Position numbers and translations under genes: made by a program. The notes beneath the pieces are model-generated. The model worked only from the letters and a program-made list of their open reading frames with translations, was not told the DNA's origin and did no database searches. DNA of 64,000 nt, taken from assembly GCF_000317145.1 (NCBI RefSeq), contig NC_019697.1, positions 558,001 to 622,000 of the forward strand, written 5' to 3'. The DNA comes from Chamaesiphon minutus PCC 6605. GTDB lineage: Bacteria; Cyanobacteriota; Cyanobacteriia; Cyanobacteriales; Chamaesiphonaceae. Shown here piece after piece: positions 51,897 to 60,851 of this stretch. Positions within the stretch are counted from its first letter, which is position 1, and the number at the start of each line of letters is the position of its first letter.

Positions 51897-52607
51897 TTAC
51901 TTGTTTTGCCATTGCTTGAGGAGGGCGAGTGTCAGCTCGTACATTTCAGGGTTGTATTGTTGTTTATATAATATTACCGCTCGTTCTAAATCGCTAATTG
52001 CACTAGCTGGCTCGTCGAGACGGTCGTATTTGAGGGTCGCACGCAGAACGTGAGCATCTGCATAGACAGGATCGACTTCGATCGCTCGATCGTAATCGGC
52101 TAGTGCCCCCTGCCAGTCCTGGAATTTATCGTATTTTAATAGTCCTCGATCGCGATAGGCGGCGGCAGAATATGGGTTGAGGTCGATCGCTTTGCTATAG
52201 TCGGCTAATGCGCCATGATAGTCATGAAGTCTATTTTCTTTAAGGGCACCGCGATTTTTATAGGCAGTAGCAGTCTGTGGATTGATTTGGATTGCTTTAC
52301 TGTAGTCATCTAATGCGCCACTACAGTCATCGAGTCGCTTTTCTTTGAGTAAAGCGCGATTATTATAAACCACAGCCGCATTCGGATCGATCTGTGTGGC
52401 CATATTGTAATCATCCAATGCACCATAATAGTCATGGAGTTTATTCTCTTTCAATAAGCCACGATTCACATAAAGATCGAACGAATTACTTTTAAGTTCG
52501 ATCGCTTTATTTAAATCGGCTAGTGCGCCCTCATAATCTTGCCGATCGTATTTAGATTGCCAAGAGAGAATATAATCGTTTGGAGTAAATGGATTGTCTT
52601 TAGACAT
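51897..52607 (-). CDS. tetratricopeptide repeat protein
   Basis: A 236-residue soluble protein made of about five 34-36-residue TPR units (for example YYGALDDYNMATQIDPNAAV, CSGALDDYSKAIQINPQTAT, YHGALADYSKAIDLNPYSAA), each with the W/LGYAFP-type pattern. TPR arrays mediate protein contacts. There is no other domain and no obvious partner. The repeats are very similar to each other, which suggests recent internal duplication. Confidence 0.85.
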   Translation of the reverse strand: MSKDNPFTPNDYILSWQSKYDRQDYEGALADLNKAIELKSNSFDLYVNRGLLKENKLHDYYGALDDYNMATQIDPNAAVVYNNRALLKEKRLDDCSGALDDYSKAIQINPQTATAYKNRGALKENRLHDYHGALADYSKAIDLNPYSAAAYRDRGLLKYDKFQDWQGALADYDRAIEVDPVYADAHVLRATLKYDRLDEPASAISDLERAVILYKQQYNPEMYELTLALLKQWQNK

Positions 52608-52905
52608 TTTTACGGGAATCTAACTTAGCTTGATGTTCGCACGACTCACAAAAATTTTAGCGAGCAGATGATTTTTTGACTATTTTACTAATTTATATCA
52701 TGTTAAAAAACAATGGTTGAAGATGAGGTGACAGGCTCCAGGGATAGAAAGGTTGTCGCGCTCCACAATCCGAACTTATTCGTGACGGACGCGCACAAGC
52801 TCTTGGCCGCAAGATCTGAGTCGCGATATTCAAGATTGTATTACTTTTTTAGAGCGGTAATATCTACCCGATCGGACTGCCATGACAACTGCTAGATCGA
52901 TGAGC

Positions 52906-55263
52906 TTATGGTAAATCGATCAGTACCGCAGTTGCCGATTGATAGCGATCTCTAAAGTGGTAGGCGACCATTTTATCTAAGACTTTGGCTAGTGCGGGCG
53001 AGACAGTGGCGCGATCTTGCCAGATGAGATTGCCAGTACTCTCATCGACGGGTAAATATCGAGGATGCGTATTAGTCAGAGCTTCGATCGCGATCGTGCC
53101 CAAAGCATAAATATCGCTACTATAATTAGGTTGCCCAGCAAATTGCTCTGGAGGCGTATAGCCGCGCGTACCAATCGCGATCGTCATTTGTCGATCGTCT
53201 GGGACCTGCGGTTGAATTTCCTTGACTGCGCCAAAATCAATTACGACTAGTTTGCCACGAGCGCGATTCTCTTTCAGAGAGGCTCCGCCAACGCGAATGA
53301 TATTTCCGGGTTTGAGATCGCGATGGATTGCATACTGACTGTGAATGAAGCCCAAGACTGGTAAGAGTTGCCGCAACAAATCTAGCACTTGCTCCTCGCT
53401 CCAGGGTTGGGTAGCACCTTCTAATTCGCGATCGAGTGGTGTCCCGTCGATAAATTCCTGCACTAGGTAAAACTCTTGCTGATGCTCGAAGTAAGCGAAT
53501 AAGTGGGGAATTTGAGAATGGTGTCCTAATTTAGATAAAATCTCGGCTTCGGTATTAAATAGTCGCCGCGCCAAACTTACAAAATTAGCATCGCGTCTGG
53601 CGGGGACTAATTGCTTGATGACGCATTGCGGTTTGCCAGGAAGTTTGGTGTCGCGAGCTAGATAAGTCACCCCAAAACCGCCAGCACCTAATGTCGATTC
53701 GGCTTGATAGCGTCCATCTAACAGATAATTGGGTGGCATGGCACCAACTACTCGATCGAGACTGGGAGTTTGGTCTTGTTTGACAGTAGCATCGACGCGA
53801 TCTAAAACTGTTGGGGAGTCGCCATCGGTGCCCAGAGCCATCGTCGTTTCTAAAGCTTCCGTCGTAGGTAATAACACTGGGGGTGTCTGCGTCGCTGGGA
53901 TGGTAAAAGAGGGAGCTGTTTGACTCAACAACAGCTTGAGTTCGGCAATGGCGCGATCTTGCTCTCTAGCCAAATTTGCCATTTCTTGTTGTTGCTGCTG
54001 CGTGCGATAGCTAGTCAAGCCCAACACCCCAACACTACTTGTCACTAAACCCACCAAGGGACTCACCAACGGCAGCCACCCCGAATTTGCAAACGCAATT
54101 GCGTATCCACCCACTAACAGCATTGCCGCACCACTTGTCACGGCAAATAAGCGGATTGGATGGCGAACATACCAAGCCATTAAGCTCCCCGTCAAACACC
54201 AACCGCCCACCCAAAAGCCTTCCGCCCAATCGGGAATAAACCACCATAACGGCTGTTTATCTAAGACTGCGCTGAGAATTTGACTAGTAATCTGTGCGTG
54301 TACCATCACACCGGGCATCGTGGCATCTGCTGCGGCTCCGGCACTATAGGGGGTAAGAAATTCGTCTTTAAGGGAGCTAGCGGTAGAACCGATTAGGACG
54401 ATCCGATCTTTAATTAGCTTGGGATCGACTCGATCGTTCAACAGATCTGAGATTGAGACAATCGGAGCTACTGCAATACTCACTTTTTGAGTATTAGCAT
54501 CACGCCGCCGTCGATAGTCGAGCAAAATCTGATATCCGCCATGCTCGGCATCCTGATAGCCGCCATCGGTGCCGGAGATGCGGTGAAAATGCGCTGTACC
54601 AAGCCGAAATTCATTTTTTGAGTCAAAGCTACCGCCGATATTGTGTTGGCGCAGCAGGTATTCTTGGGCGAGTTGGAGCGATAGACTAGTTTCGCTCGTA
54701 CAGGGCGATTTGGGATCGCGAGACATAAATAGTAAGGCACGGCGGACGATACTATCGCGATCGACAACCAGATCTACAAATCCCAATTGTTCTGGTGGAA
54801 TGCCCGGTGGGCCTGCAATGCCGGGATTCTTCAAGTTACGATGGTGACAGCCAGGAATAATCAGGTCGTTTTTTTTCCAAATCTCAACGAGTTTGGCATG
54901 TCCCGGTTCTACCGGATTGGCTCTAAATACGTCCAAGCCAATGAGTTTAGCTTGATTATCTGTCAGTTTTTGGATGATTTGAGCGATCGTCCGATCGGGT
55001 AACGGCCAAACTTTTAGGCGATCGAGATCTTCTTCGGTAATTGCGACGATTAGCAGTCGAGGATCGGGCGGAATCGGCGATCGCCACCGGACGCTGCGAT
55101 CGTAAGCTGCGAGTTCGCCCATCTCCCACCAACCGAGATGTTTGGTACCTAAAACTAGTCCCGTGACGCCCAAACCGACACCTAAAATTGTCACTAATTG
55201 CCAAGGCACTCGGCGATCGATTAGCGATTTCCAGATAGATAATAGTTCGAGCTTACGGAGCAT
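52906..55263 (-). CDS. CHASE2-domain serine/threonine protein kinase
   Basis: A 785-residue protein. An N-terminal helix, then a periplasmic CHASE2 sensor domain to about residue 330 (AAYDRSVRWRSPIPPDPRLL, VALIGSTASSLKDEF-like), is followed by three membrane helices (about 340-420), a coiled-coil, and a kinase domain from about 515. Kinase motifs are LGAGGFGVTYLARD, VIKQL, the HRDLKPGN catalytic loop, VIDFGAVKE and GTRGYTPPEQ. Between the catalytic loop and the DFG there is an extra VGGASLKENRA segment (about residues 657-667), encoded by a dispersed repeat (53262-53294). Confidence 0.9.
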   Translation of the reverse strand: MLRKLELLSIWKSLIDRRVPWQLVTILGVGLGVTGLVLGTKHLGWWEMGELAAYDRSVRWRSPIPPDPRLLIVAITEEDLDRLKVWPLPDRTIAQIIQKLTDNQAKLIGLDVFRANPVEPGHAKLVEIWKKNDLIIPGCHHRNLKNPGIAGPPGIPPEQLGFVDLVVDRDSIVRRALLFMSRDPKSPCTSETSLSLQLAQEYLLRQHNIGGSFDSKNEFRLGTAHFHRISGTDGGYQDAEHGGYQILLDYRRRRDANTQKVSIAVAPIVSISDLLNDRVDPKLIKDRIVLIGSTASSLKDEFLTPYSAGAAADATMPGVMVHAQITSQILSAVLDKQPLWWFIPDWAEGFWVGGWCLTGSLMAWYVRHPIRLFAVTSGAAMLLVGGYAIAFANSGWLPLVSPLVGLVTSSVGVLGLTSYRTQQQQQEMANLAREQDRAIAELKLLLSQTAPSFTIPATQTPPVLLPTTEALETTMALGTDGDSPTVLDRVDATVKQDQTPSLDRVVGAMPPNYLLDGRYQAESTLGAGGFGVTYLARDTKLPGKPQCVIKQLVPARRDANFVSLARRLFNTEAEILSKLGHHSQIPHLFAYFEHQQEFYLVQEFIDGTPLDRELEGATQPWSEEQVLDLLRQLLPVLGFIHSQYAIHRDLKPGNIIRVGGASLKENRARGKLVVIDFGAVKEIQPQVPDDRQMTIAIGTRGYTPPEQFAGQPNYSSDIYALGTIAIEALTNTHPRYLPVDESTGNLIWQDRATVSPALAKVLDKMVAYHFRDRYQSATAVLIDLP
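53262..53294. repeat. dispersed repeat inside the kinase gene
   Basis: GCGATTCTCTTTCAGAGAGG followed by CTCCGCCAACGCG matches intergenic copies at 8774-8804, 27530-27561 and 36845-36875. Here it lies within the kinase coding sequence, in frame and without a stop, adding about ten residues in a loop of the catalytic domain. Confidence 0.8.
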
Positions 55264-55329
55264 TAGATGACGCCCTTAGCGATTACCATTAAAGATACAA
55301 GTGACAGTCAGACCTCACTCTCATTCCTA

Positions 55330-55878
55330 CTATGACATCCCGACTTTGCAAGCGGGGCGATTCGAGATTCGATCGATATAATTAACAACTGCGGGATAAG
55401 CCGATAAATCTAATTTCAACATCAATGGAATATAGATTAGAATCGAACCGACTGCCACATCTGCGACACTAAATTCATCGCCTAAAATATAAGGATGTTT
55501 GGCAAGCATCGCTTCGAGCGGCGGCATTAATTTAGGCAATTCTCGTTCGCGACTTGCTTCGACAAAAATTCCAGTTGCTAGCGTCGAATTACCAAATAAT
55601 GTCCACTGAGCGAAAATCGCTTGTTGCTCTAGGGACAATTCAGTTTTACTATATTTTTGATTCAGATATAACAAAATTGCCCCAGATTCAAATAGCGCGA
55701 AATCACCATCGACGATCGCGGGTACTTTACCAAAAGGATTGATTTTAAGAAAGTCCGGCTGGAGATGTTCGCCTGCGGCCATATCTAGCAAAATAAATTC
55801 ATAAGGAATTGCTAACTCCTCCAAATACCAACGCACGATCGAAGCCCGACTCCGCGCACCACCATATAATTTAATCAT
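55330..55878 (-). CDS. glutathione S-transferase family protein
   Basis: A 182-residue GST-fold protein. The thioredoxin-like N-domain (MIKLYGGARSRASIVRWYLE, NPFGKVPAIVDGDFALFESG with the glutathione-contacting ES motif) is followed by the all-alpha C-domain (HPYILGDEFSVADVAVGSIL). The Ser/Tyr at the catalytic position is probably the Ser in ARSRAS. It is slightly shorter than typical GSTs. Substrate unknown. Confidence 0.87.
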   Translation of the reverse strand: MIKLYGGARSRASIVRWYLEELAIPYEFILLDMAAGEHLQPDFLKINPFGKVPAIVDGDFALFESGAILLYLNQKYSKTELSLEQQAIFAQWTLFGNSTLATGIFVEASRERELPKLMPPLEAMLAKHPYILGDEFSVADVAVGSILIYIPLMLKLDLSAYPAVVNYIDRISNRPACKVGMS

Positions 55879-55923
55879 CTTAATTATTCCCTATTCCCTA
55901 TCCCCTATCCCCTATCCCCTATC

Positions 55924-57339
55924 CTACGCTCTCAACTCAAACCCATTCAGATATTCCGCCGCTTTATTCGGATCGAAAGCAACTCGATCGATGAACATAT
56001 CTGGCTGTTCGATTTTGAGTTGTCCTTTGGGCAAATTCAACCAAAAAGCTTTGGCAATGTCTGCATAAGCAGCCGTAGGATATAATTGCTTAATCACAGC
56101 ATCGGCATTTTTGGGATATTCAGTAAGCTGCTGCTGACGCCAGCGTACCATCTGCGTTAGCACCCACACGGCGTGAGAATGCCAGAGAAAATTGGCATGA
56201 TTGGGTTGCTGGAGATAGTTAGTCGCTTGAAAATGAAAGATTTGAAAATCGGGAACTTTTACTACACCAGATTTACCATCAAAGCCACCGTAATTATAAT
56301 TTCCGGCTAGGATTTTTTGCCAATTTTTATTAGTACCAGCATCCGTATATTGGGACTTACCTAAAACAGGTGCGAGTTCGGCCACATGTTGGGGATTGTC
56401 GCAATATTGACAAGCTTCTAATACTGCTGCCATCATTGCCTTAGCGGTAACCGGATTAGCTTGTAGCCAAGTATCTAAAGAAGCCAGAATTTTTTCTGGA
56501 TGTCCGTGCCAAACATCTCGATCGATCGAAGCTGTAAAAGCTTTTTTATCGGCGAGCGTTTGCTGGTTGAATAGCTCATCGGTAGCATAACCGATCAGCT
56601 TGCCACTATCCAATCCGGCGGTAATATTATTAGGTGATAATACCTCGAATTTGAGATCGCGTTCGGCATCGATACCCATGGTTCCCAACCAATATCGGGT
56701 AGTATAATTTGCCATAGCGGCTGGATGTGCGATCGCAAATCCTGGCGGTTGTTTCAATTCGCGAAAGAATTTATTATAACTTTCTTGAAATTCATAAAGA
56801 CTATTATATGCTTGGCGCGGTCGCAACCCGGCCTTCCAAGCCGTCTCACTTAGACTGATACTATTACCATTGATATTCAGCCCCATCAAAGCAACTGTAT
56901 TAGCAGTACTCTTGCTTTTCTCTTTGTCATCATCTTGCTCTCTGCGATTGCGGCGACGACGTGGTTTCTCCGTATCTTTATCTTTCTCTCGCGATTTAAC
57001 ACCTTCAGCACTAAAATATTCCCATAGCGGGATCGCAAATAGAGTTTGAACGGCATCTAATTTGCCACTATGCAACTCCTGCTGCACCCGCTCCCAAGTT
57101 GGCTGTTTGACTAAAGTCACATTCAAGCCATACTTTTTGAACATCCCTTTTTCTTTGGCAACTACCAACGGGAGAGAGTCCAAACTCGATACGATCCCAA
57201 TCTGGAGATCGGTTTTTTCCAACTTGCCAAAGTTAGCTGGCGGCTGGTTAAAATGAGTACTCCCTTGACTGTTACAAGCGGCAAAAGTCAAACTTGCTGC
57301 GGCGAGAGTACTGTATTGCAGAAATTGGCGACGCTTCAT
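55924..57339 (-). CDS. NrtA/CmpA-like substrate-binding protein with charged insertion
   Basis: A 471-residue protein with a Tat/lipoprotein-type leader (MKRRQFLQYSTLAAASLTF then AAC). The NrtA/CmpA fold is visible: DLQIGIVSSLDSLPLVVAKE, GLNVTLVKQPTWERVQQEL, LDAVQTLFAIPLW, and later FAIHPAAMANYTTRYWL-type segments. These proteins bind nitrate, nitrite or bicarbonate. An insertion of about 28 residues, almost all Lys, Arg, Glu and Asp (residues about 117-145), interrupts the first domain, which is not usual. No permease or ATPase genes are adjacent. Confidence 0.83.
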   Translation of the reverse strand: MKRRQFLQYSTLAAASLTFAACNSQGSTHFNQPPANFGKLEKTDLQIGIVSSLDSLPLVVAKEKGMFKKYGLNVTLVKQPTWERVQQELHSGKLDAVQTLFAIPLWEYFSAEGVKSREKDKDTEKPRRRRNRREQDDDKEKSKSTANTVALMGLNINGNSISLSETAWKAGLRPRQAYNSLYEFQESYNKFFRELKQPPGFAIAHPAAMANYTTRYWLGTMGIDAERDLKFEVLSPNNITAGLDSGKLIGYATDELFNQQTLADKKAFTASIDRDVWHGHPEKILASLDTWLQANPVTAKAMMAAVLEACQYCDNPQHVAELAPVLGKSQYTDAGTNKNWQKILAGNYNYGGFDGKSGVVKVPDFQIFHFQATNYLQQPNHANFLWHSHAVWVLTQMVRWRQQQLTEYPKNADAVIKQLYPTAAYADIAKAFWLNLPKGQLKIEQPDMFIDRVAFDPNKAAEYLNGFELRA

Positions 57340-57415
57340 TGAGATGATATTTGAGAGCGGTAAAGTCTAGAGCTATGTTGAATTTTACAGGATGGGGCGA
57401 CAATTTAGGTGATAG

Positions 57416-57456
57416 GTTTTAAGCTTTAGGCTTTAGGTTTTAGGTTTTAGGTTTTA
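57416..57456. repeat. TTTAGGC/TTTTAGG heptamers
   Basis: Four to five degenerate TTTTAGG copies lie between the binding-protein gene and dus. An ATCCACCC 8-bp repeat (57479-57510) follows. Both word types recur in many spacers of the window. Confidence 0.7.
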
Positions 57457-57519
57457 GGCAAAACTGTATTTACCCCACCCATCCACCCATCCACCCATCC
57501 ACTCCATCCATCCCCTCCC

Positions 57520-58509
57520 GTGAACTTCACAACTCCCCTCCAGATCGGCTCTCTCCAGCTTCACAGCCGTGTTTTTCAGTCGCCCTTGTCTGGAGTTACC
57601 GATCTGGTTTTTCGTCGCTTGGTGCGGCGATATGCGCCCGATTCGATGATGTATACAGAAATGGTGCAGGCATCGAGCCTGAGACATCTCAAAGAAATAC
57701 CGCGCATTATGGAGATCGATGCTAACGAGCGTCCGATTAGTATCCAGTTATTTGACTGTCGTGCCGATTTTTTGGGCGAAGCGGCTCAAATTGCCGTGCA
57801 GCAAGGCGCACAGACGATCGATATCAACATGGGTTGTCCGGTGAATAAAATTACCAAAAATGGCGGCGGCTCATCGCTATTGCGCGATCCCGATACCGCA
57901 GTGGCGATCGTTAAAGCCGTGGTAAATTCTGTAGATATTCCCGTGACGGTAAAAACGCGGATCGGTTGGTCGGATGATGAAATAAATATCTTAGACTTCG
58001 CCCAACGGATGGAAGATGCTGGCGCGCAGATGATGACGATCCACGCTCGGACTCGCGCGCAGGGATACAATGGCACGGCAAACTGGGACTGGATTCGTCG
58101 GGTTAAACAAGTGCTCTCGATTCCCGTGATTGCCAATGGGGATATCTTTTCGGTGGAGGCGGCGATTGCTTGTCTGGAGCAAACTGGAGCCGATGGCGTG
58201 ATGTGTTCTCGCGGGACGCTCGGCTATCCCTTTCTGGTGGGTGAAATCGACTATTTTCTCAAAACAGGGGAACGACTCGCGCCCCCAAGTGCGATCGCCA
58301 GATTAGAATGTGCTAAAGAACATTTACAAAACTTGTACTTATATAAAGGCGATCGCGGCATCTTGCAGGCTCGAAAACACTTAACCTGGTATGCCAAAGG
58401 GTTTTCGGGTGCGGCAGAGTTACGCACGCAACTTCAAGAAATCGGGAATGTCGCCGCAGGTGTCGATTTGCTCGATCGACAGATGGAATTATTGGATCGG
58501 GAGAGTTAG
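57520..58509 (+). CDS. dusB: tRNA-dihydrouridine synthase
   Basis: A 329-residue flavoprotein. FQSPLSGVTDLVFRRLVRRY, TEMVQASSL, IDINMGCPVNKITKNGGGSS with the catalytic Cys, TVKTRIGW, HARTRAQGYNGTANWDWIR and IPVIANGDIFSVEAA are characteristic of the DusB group. It reduces uridines in the tRNA D-loop using FMN and NADPH. The start is GTG 57520; no upstream ATG fits. Confidence 0.93.
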   Translation: MNFTTPLQIGSLQLHSRVFQSPLSGVTDLVFRRLVRRYAPDSMMYTEMVQASSLRHLKEIPRIMEIDANERPISIQLFDCRADFLGEAAQIAVQQGAQTIDINMGCPVNKITKNGGGSSLLRDPDTAVAIVKAVVNSVDIPVTVKTRIGWSDDEINILDFAQRMEDAGAQMMTIHARTRAQGYNGTANWDWIRRVKQVLSIPVIANGDIFSVEAAIACLEQTGADGVMCSRGTLGYPFLVGEIDYFLKTGERLAPPSAIARLECAKEHLQNLYLYKGDRGILQARKHLTWYAKGFSGAAELRTQLQEIGNVAAGVDLLDRQMELLDRES

Positions 58510-58550
58510 CGGCTAGCAACTGGCATTGCAAATAACTAGCCACCGATCTC

Positions 58551-58691
58551 CTAGAGATTACCGCGCAAAGCTGCTAGTAGAAATACCACAATGGGGCCAG
58601 CAATCATAATCATTGCCACCATTGACAATTGGGCGATTACTTCCCAGTTAATACTGAGCACGCTATCCACAATACCGCTCAAAAAATCCAT
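58551..58691 (-). CDS. psb30: photosystem II protein Psb30 (Ycf12)
   Basis: A 46-residue protein from ATG 58691 to TAG 58551-58553. MDFLSGIVDSVLSINWEVIA, then QLSMVAMIMIAGPIVVFLLA and ALRGNL match the small single-helix PSII subunit Psb30/Ycf12 in length and pattern (helix with GP and the end with RGNL). It sits at the edge of the PSII core near cytochrome b559 and stabilises the complex. It is convergent with dus and stands alone. Confidence 0.88.
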   Translation of the reverse strand: MDFLSGIVDSVLSINWEVIAQLSMVAMIMIAGPIVVFLLAALRGNL

Positions 58692-58934
58692 ATTTCCTCG
58701 CAAACAAACTTTAATTTATTATATCGCCAACAGGATCGGCGATATAATTTTATCCGCGTCTCGCCGATTGAGATTAATTTTATTTACAAAAGTACATGAG
58801 TTAGGCTTTAGGCTTTAGGTTTTAGGCTTTAGGTTTTGGAACTGCGTTCCTTGCGCTCCCGACTCCCCGCTCCCCGCTCCAAAGCAGAAGAAACCCGATA
58901 AACTGAATGAGTAATAACTGACAAACTCAAGAAT

Positions 58935-59291
58935 ATGTCTACATGGCGGTGTATAAAGCAGTGTGGGGCTTGCTGTAACTTAGATCCGAGCGATCGACCG
59001 GATTTGGAAGAATACTTACCACCAGAGCAGTTAGCCATCTACATGAGTATGGTAGGTGCTGATGGTTGGTGTATCAATCTCGATCGCGATACGCGGACTT
59101 GTAATATCTATGAAGATCGTCCGAGTTTTTGTCGGGTACAAGAAGATACTTTTGTGGCGATGTTTGGGATCGAGCCAGAGGATTTGAATGATTTTGCGAT
59201 CGCGTGTTGTCGCGAGCAGATTGAAGGTGTCTATGGAGAGCGGAGTCTAGAAGCGATTCGATTCGATACCGAGCTGGGTATTTTCCTCTAA
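58935..59291 (+). CDS. YkgJ-family cysteine-cluster protein
   Basis: A 118-residue protein with the CxxCCxxx(n)C...C pattern: CIKQCGACCNLDPSDRPDLE at the start, then WCINLDRDTRTCNIYEDRPS and FCRV, and a late CC pair. YkgJ/UPF0153 proteins probably bind zinc or an iron-sulfur cluster, but their role is unknown. The start is ATG 58935. It precedes a GDT1-type gene by 84 bases. Confidence 0.88.
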   Translation: MSTWRCIKQCGACCNLDPSDRPDLEEYLPPEQLAIYMSMVGADGWCINLDRDTRTCNIYEDRPSFCRVQEDTFVAMFGIEPEDLNDFAIACCREQIEGVYGERSLEAIRFDTELGIFL

Positions 59292-59375
59292 ATATTCGAT
59301 ATTTTTGTCGATCTACTTGCGGAGTTGGGAATATGAGAAGATAATTGAGACCTTAGCTGTAGTTTAGGTTGTTCC

Positions 59376-59765
59376 GTGACTATTTCATCCTCTTCCGATA
59401 CATCTGCCGATACTGTCCTCGAAACGTTAGAACCCTCACCTACATCCGTTGGGGCAGAGTCTCCAGTCGCCACTCAACAAACATCGAGCATGTGGGGTAC
59501 CTTCTTTTCGACGTTTATCACGATTTTTTTAGCCGAGATGGGCGATAAGACTCAATTAGCGACGCTATTATTGAGTGCCCAATCTCAGTCGCCATGGATC
59601 GTGTTTATCGGTGCGGGAACTGCTTTAATCGCGACAAGTTTGGTGGGGGTACTTTTAGGGCGTTATTTGGCGAAGATATTATCGCCCAGAACTCTAGATA
59701 TCGCTGCGGGAGCATTATTGATGATAGTGTCGATCCTCTTGCTAGGAGATGTGGTGCAACTCTAA
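59376..59765 (+). CDS. TMEM165/GDT1-family cation transporter, single-domain half
   Basis: A 129-residue protein from GTG 59376. A polar N-terminus of about 38 residues precedes three helices with one EMGDKTQLATLLLS motif (first helix, residues about 44-66). Full GDT1 proteins have two such repeats. In many cyanobacteria the two halves are adjacent genes that form a heteromer exporting Mn2+ or Ca2+. Here only one half is present, so the second must lie elsewhere or the protein forms homodimers. Confidence 0.88.
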   Translation: MTISSSSDTSADTVLETLEPSPTSVGAESPVATQQTSSMWGTFFSTFITIFLAEMGDKTQLATLLLSAQSQSPWIVFIGAGTALIATSLVGVLLGRYLAKILSPRTLDIAAGALLMIVSILLLGDVVQL

Positions 59766-59789
59766 ACCCACTCAGCTCTATCAAATACC

Positions 59790-60842
59790 ATGAATCATCC
59801 GATCGAAATTGCAATTATCGGTGCTGGAATGGCCGGAATTGCCTGTGCCAAAGAACTGCAAGCAAACGGATATCGAGGAATCACGATCTGGGAAAAGTCT
59901 AGAGGGGTTGGTGGGAGATTGACAACGCGGCGGATGTTCGATACTTGTGTCGATCGGGGGACTTGTTATATTTCCCCCAAAGGGGAGCGATTTCGGGCGT
60001 TATTCGATCGACTTATTGCTGCCAATATCGTCGAGACATGGACGGATACTACCCATACGCTAACTGCTGATGGCAATCTGCTCGCTGATGCCGATATTTA
60101 TCCCCGTTATGTAGCTCCAGGCGGGATGAATCAAATTGCCAAATATCTGGCGACAGATTTAGATATTCGATTCGGACAACGCGCGATCGCGATCCAACCA
60201 GATGGTAACCTGTGGCGACTGACGATCGATGGTACCGAACCCACCGAAATTCTTGCCCGCACGGTCATTCTGGCTATTCCTGCGCCCCAAGCTCTCGATT
60301 TACTTTCGCCCCTGGCAGATATTTTGCCGAGTGAGTTTCTAACTAACTTAAAATCTGTCGAATTTTATCCCTCGATCGCAGTTGCCGCAGGATATACACC
60401 AACTCAATTAGCCGAATGGGAATCTACATATCCGCAGGTAAAATCGGTGACTTGTATCGACGATCCGATTGTAGCTTGGGTGGGGTTAGATAGTAGCAAA
60501 CGCCACCAACCCGCCCCACCAGCATTCGTGCTTCAGAGTACCGCTAATTTCGCCGCCAAGTACCCCAATCTAGAAAATACCCCAGCGGCAGCCCTGGCGA
60601 TGTTAGCACAGGCTAGCGATCGATTTTTGCCGTGGTTCGAGGAGGCTCAATGGCAGCAACCGCACCTGTGGCGGTATGCTTTTCCTAAATCTCCGCTTAA
60701 TGGTACTGCTTATCTGTCGATCGATCTACCCGCACCTTTGTTTTGCACTGGCGACTGGTGTGGTGGATATAAGGTAGAAGATGCTTATCTAGCTGGTATT
60801 GCGGTAGCTGAGAAATTTGGTTCGATCCAGCCTGCAATCTGA
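59790..60842 (+). CDS. renalase-like FAD/NAD(P)-dependent oxidoreductase
   Basis: A 350-residue flavoprotein. The FAD-binding motif AIIGAGMAGIACAKEL with WEKSRGVGGRLTTRR are near the N-terminus, and the C-terminus GDWCGGYKVEDAYLAGIAVA closes the FAD site. This matches bacterial renalase-like/amine oxidase-like proteins, which oxidise reduced nicotinamide isomers or related substrates. The true substrate is unknown. It starts 24 bases after the GDT1-like gene, likely in the same transcript. Confidence 0.83.
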   Translation: MNHPIEIAIIGAGMAGIACAKELQANGYRGITIWEKSRGVGGRLTTRRMFDTCVDRGTCYISPKGERFRALFDRLIAANIVETWTDTTHTLTADGNLLADADIYPRYVAPGGMNQIAKYLATDLDIRFGQRAIAIQPDGNLWRLTIDGTEPTEILARTVILAIPAPQALDLLSPLADILPSEFLTNLKSVEFYPSIAVAAGYTPTQLAEWESTYPQVKSVTCIDDPIVAWVGLDSSKRHQPAPPAFVLQSTANFAAKYPNLENTPAAALAMLAQASDRFLPWFEEAQWQQPHLWRYAFPKSPLNGTAYLSIDLPAPLFCTGDWCGGYKVEDAYLAGIAVAEKFGSIQPAI

Positions 60843-60851
60843 ATCGAGAAT

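Noticed and set aside
52713..52895. 60-codon frame upstream of the CHASE2 kinase end
   Set aside because: No domain and no start context; the 298-base spacer 52608-52905 shows nothing I can support.
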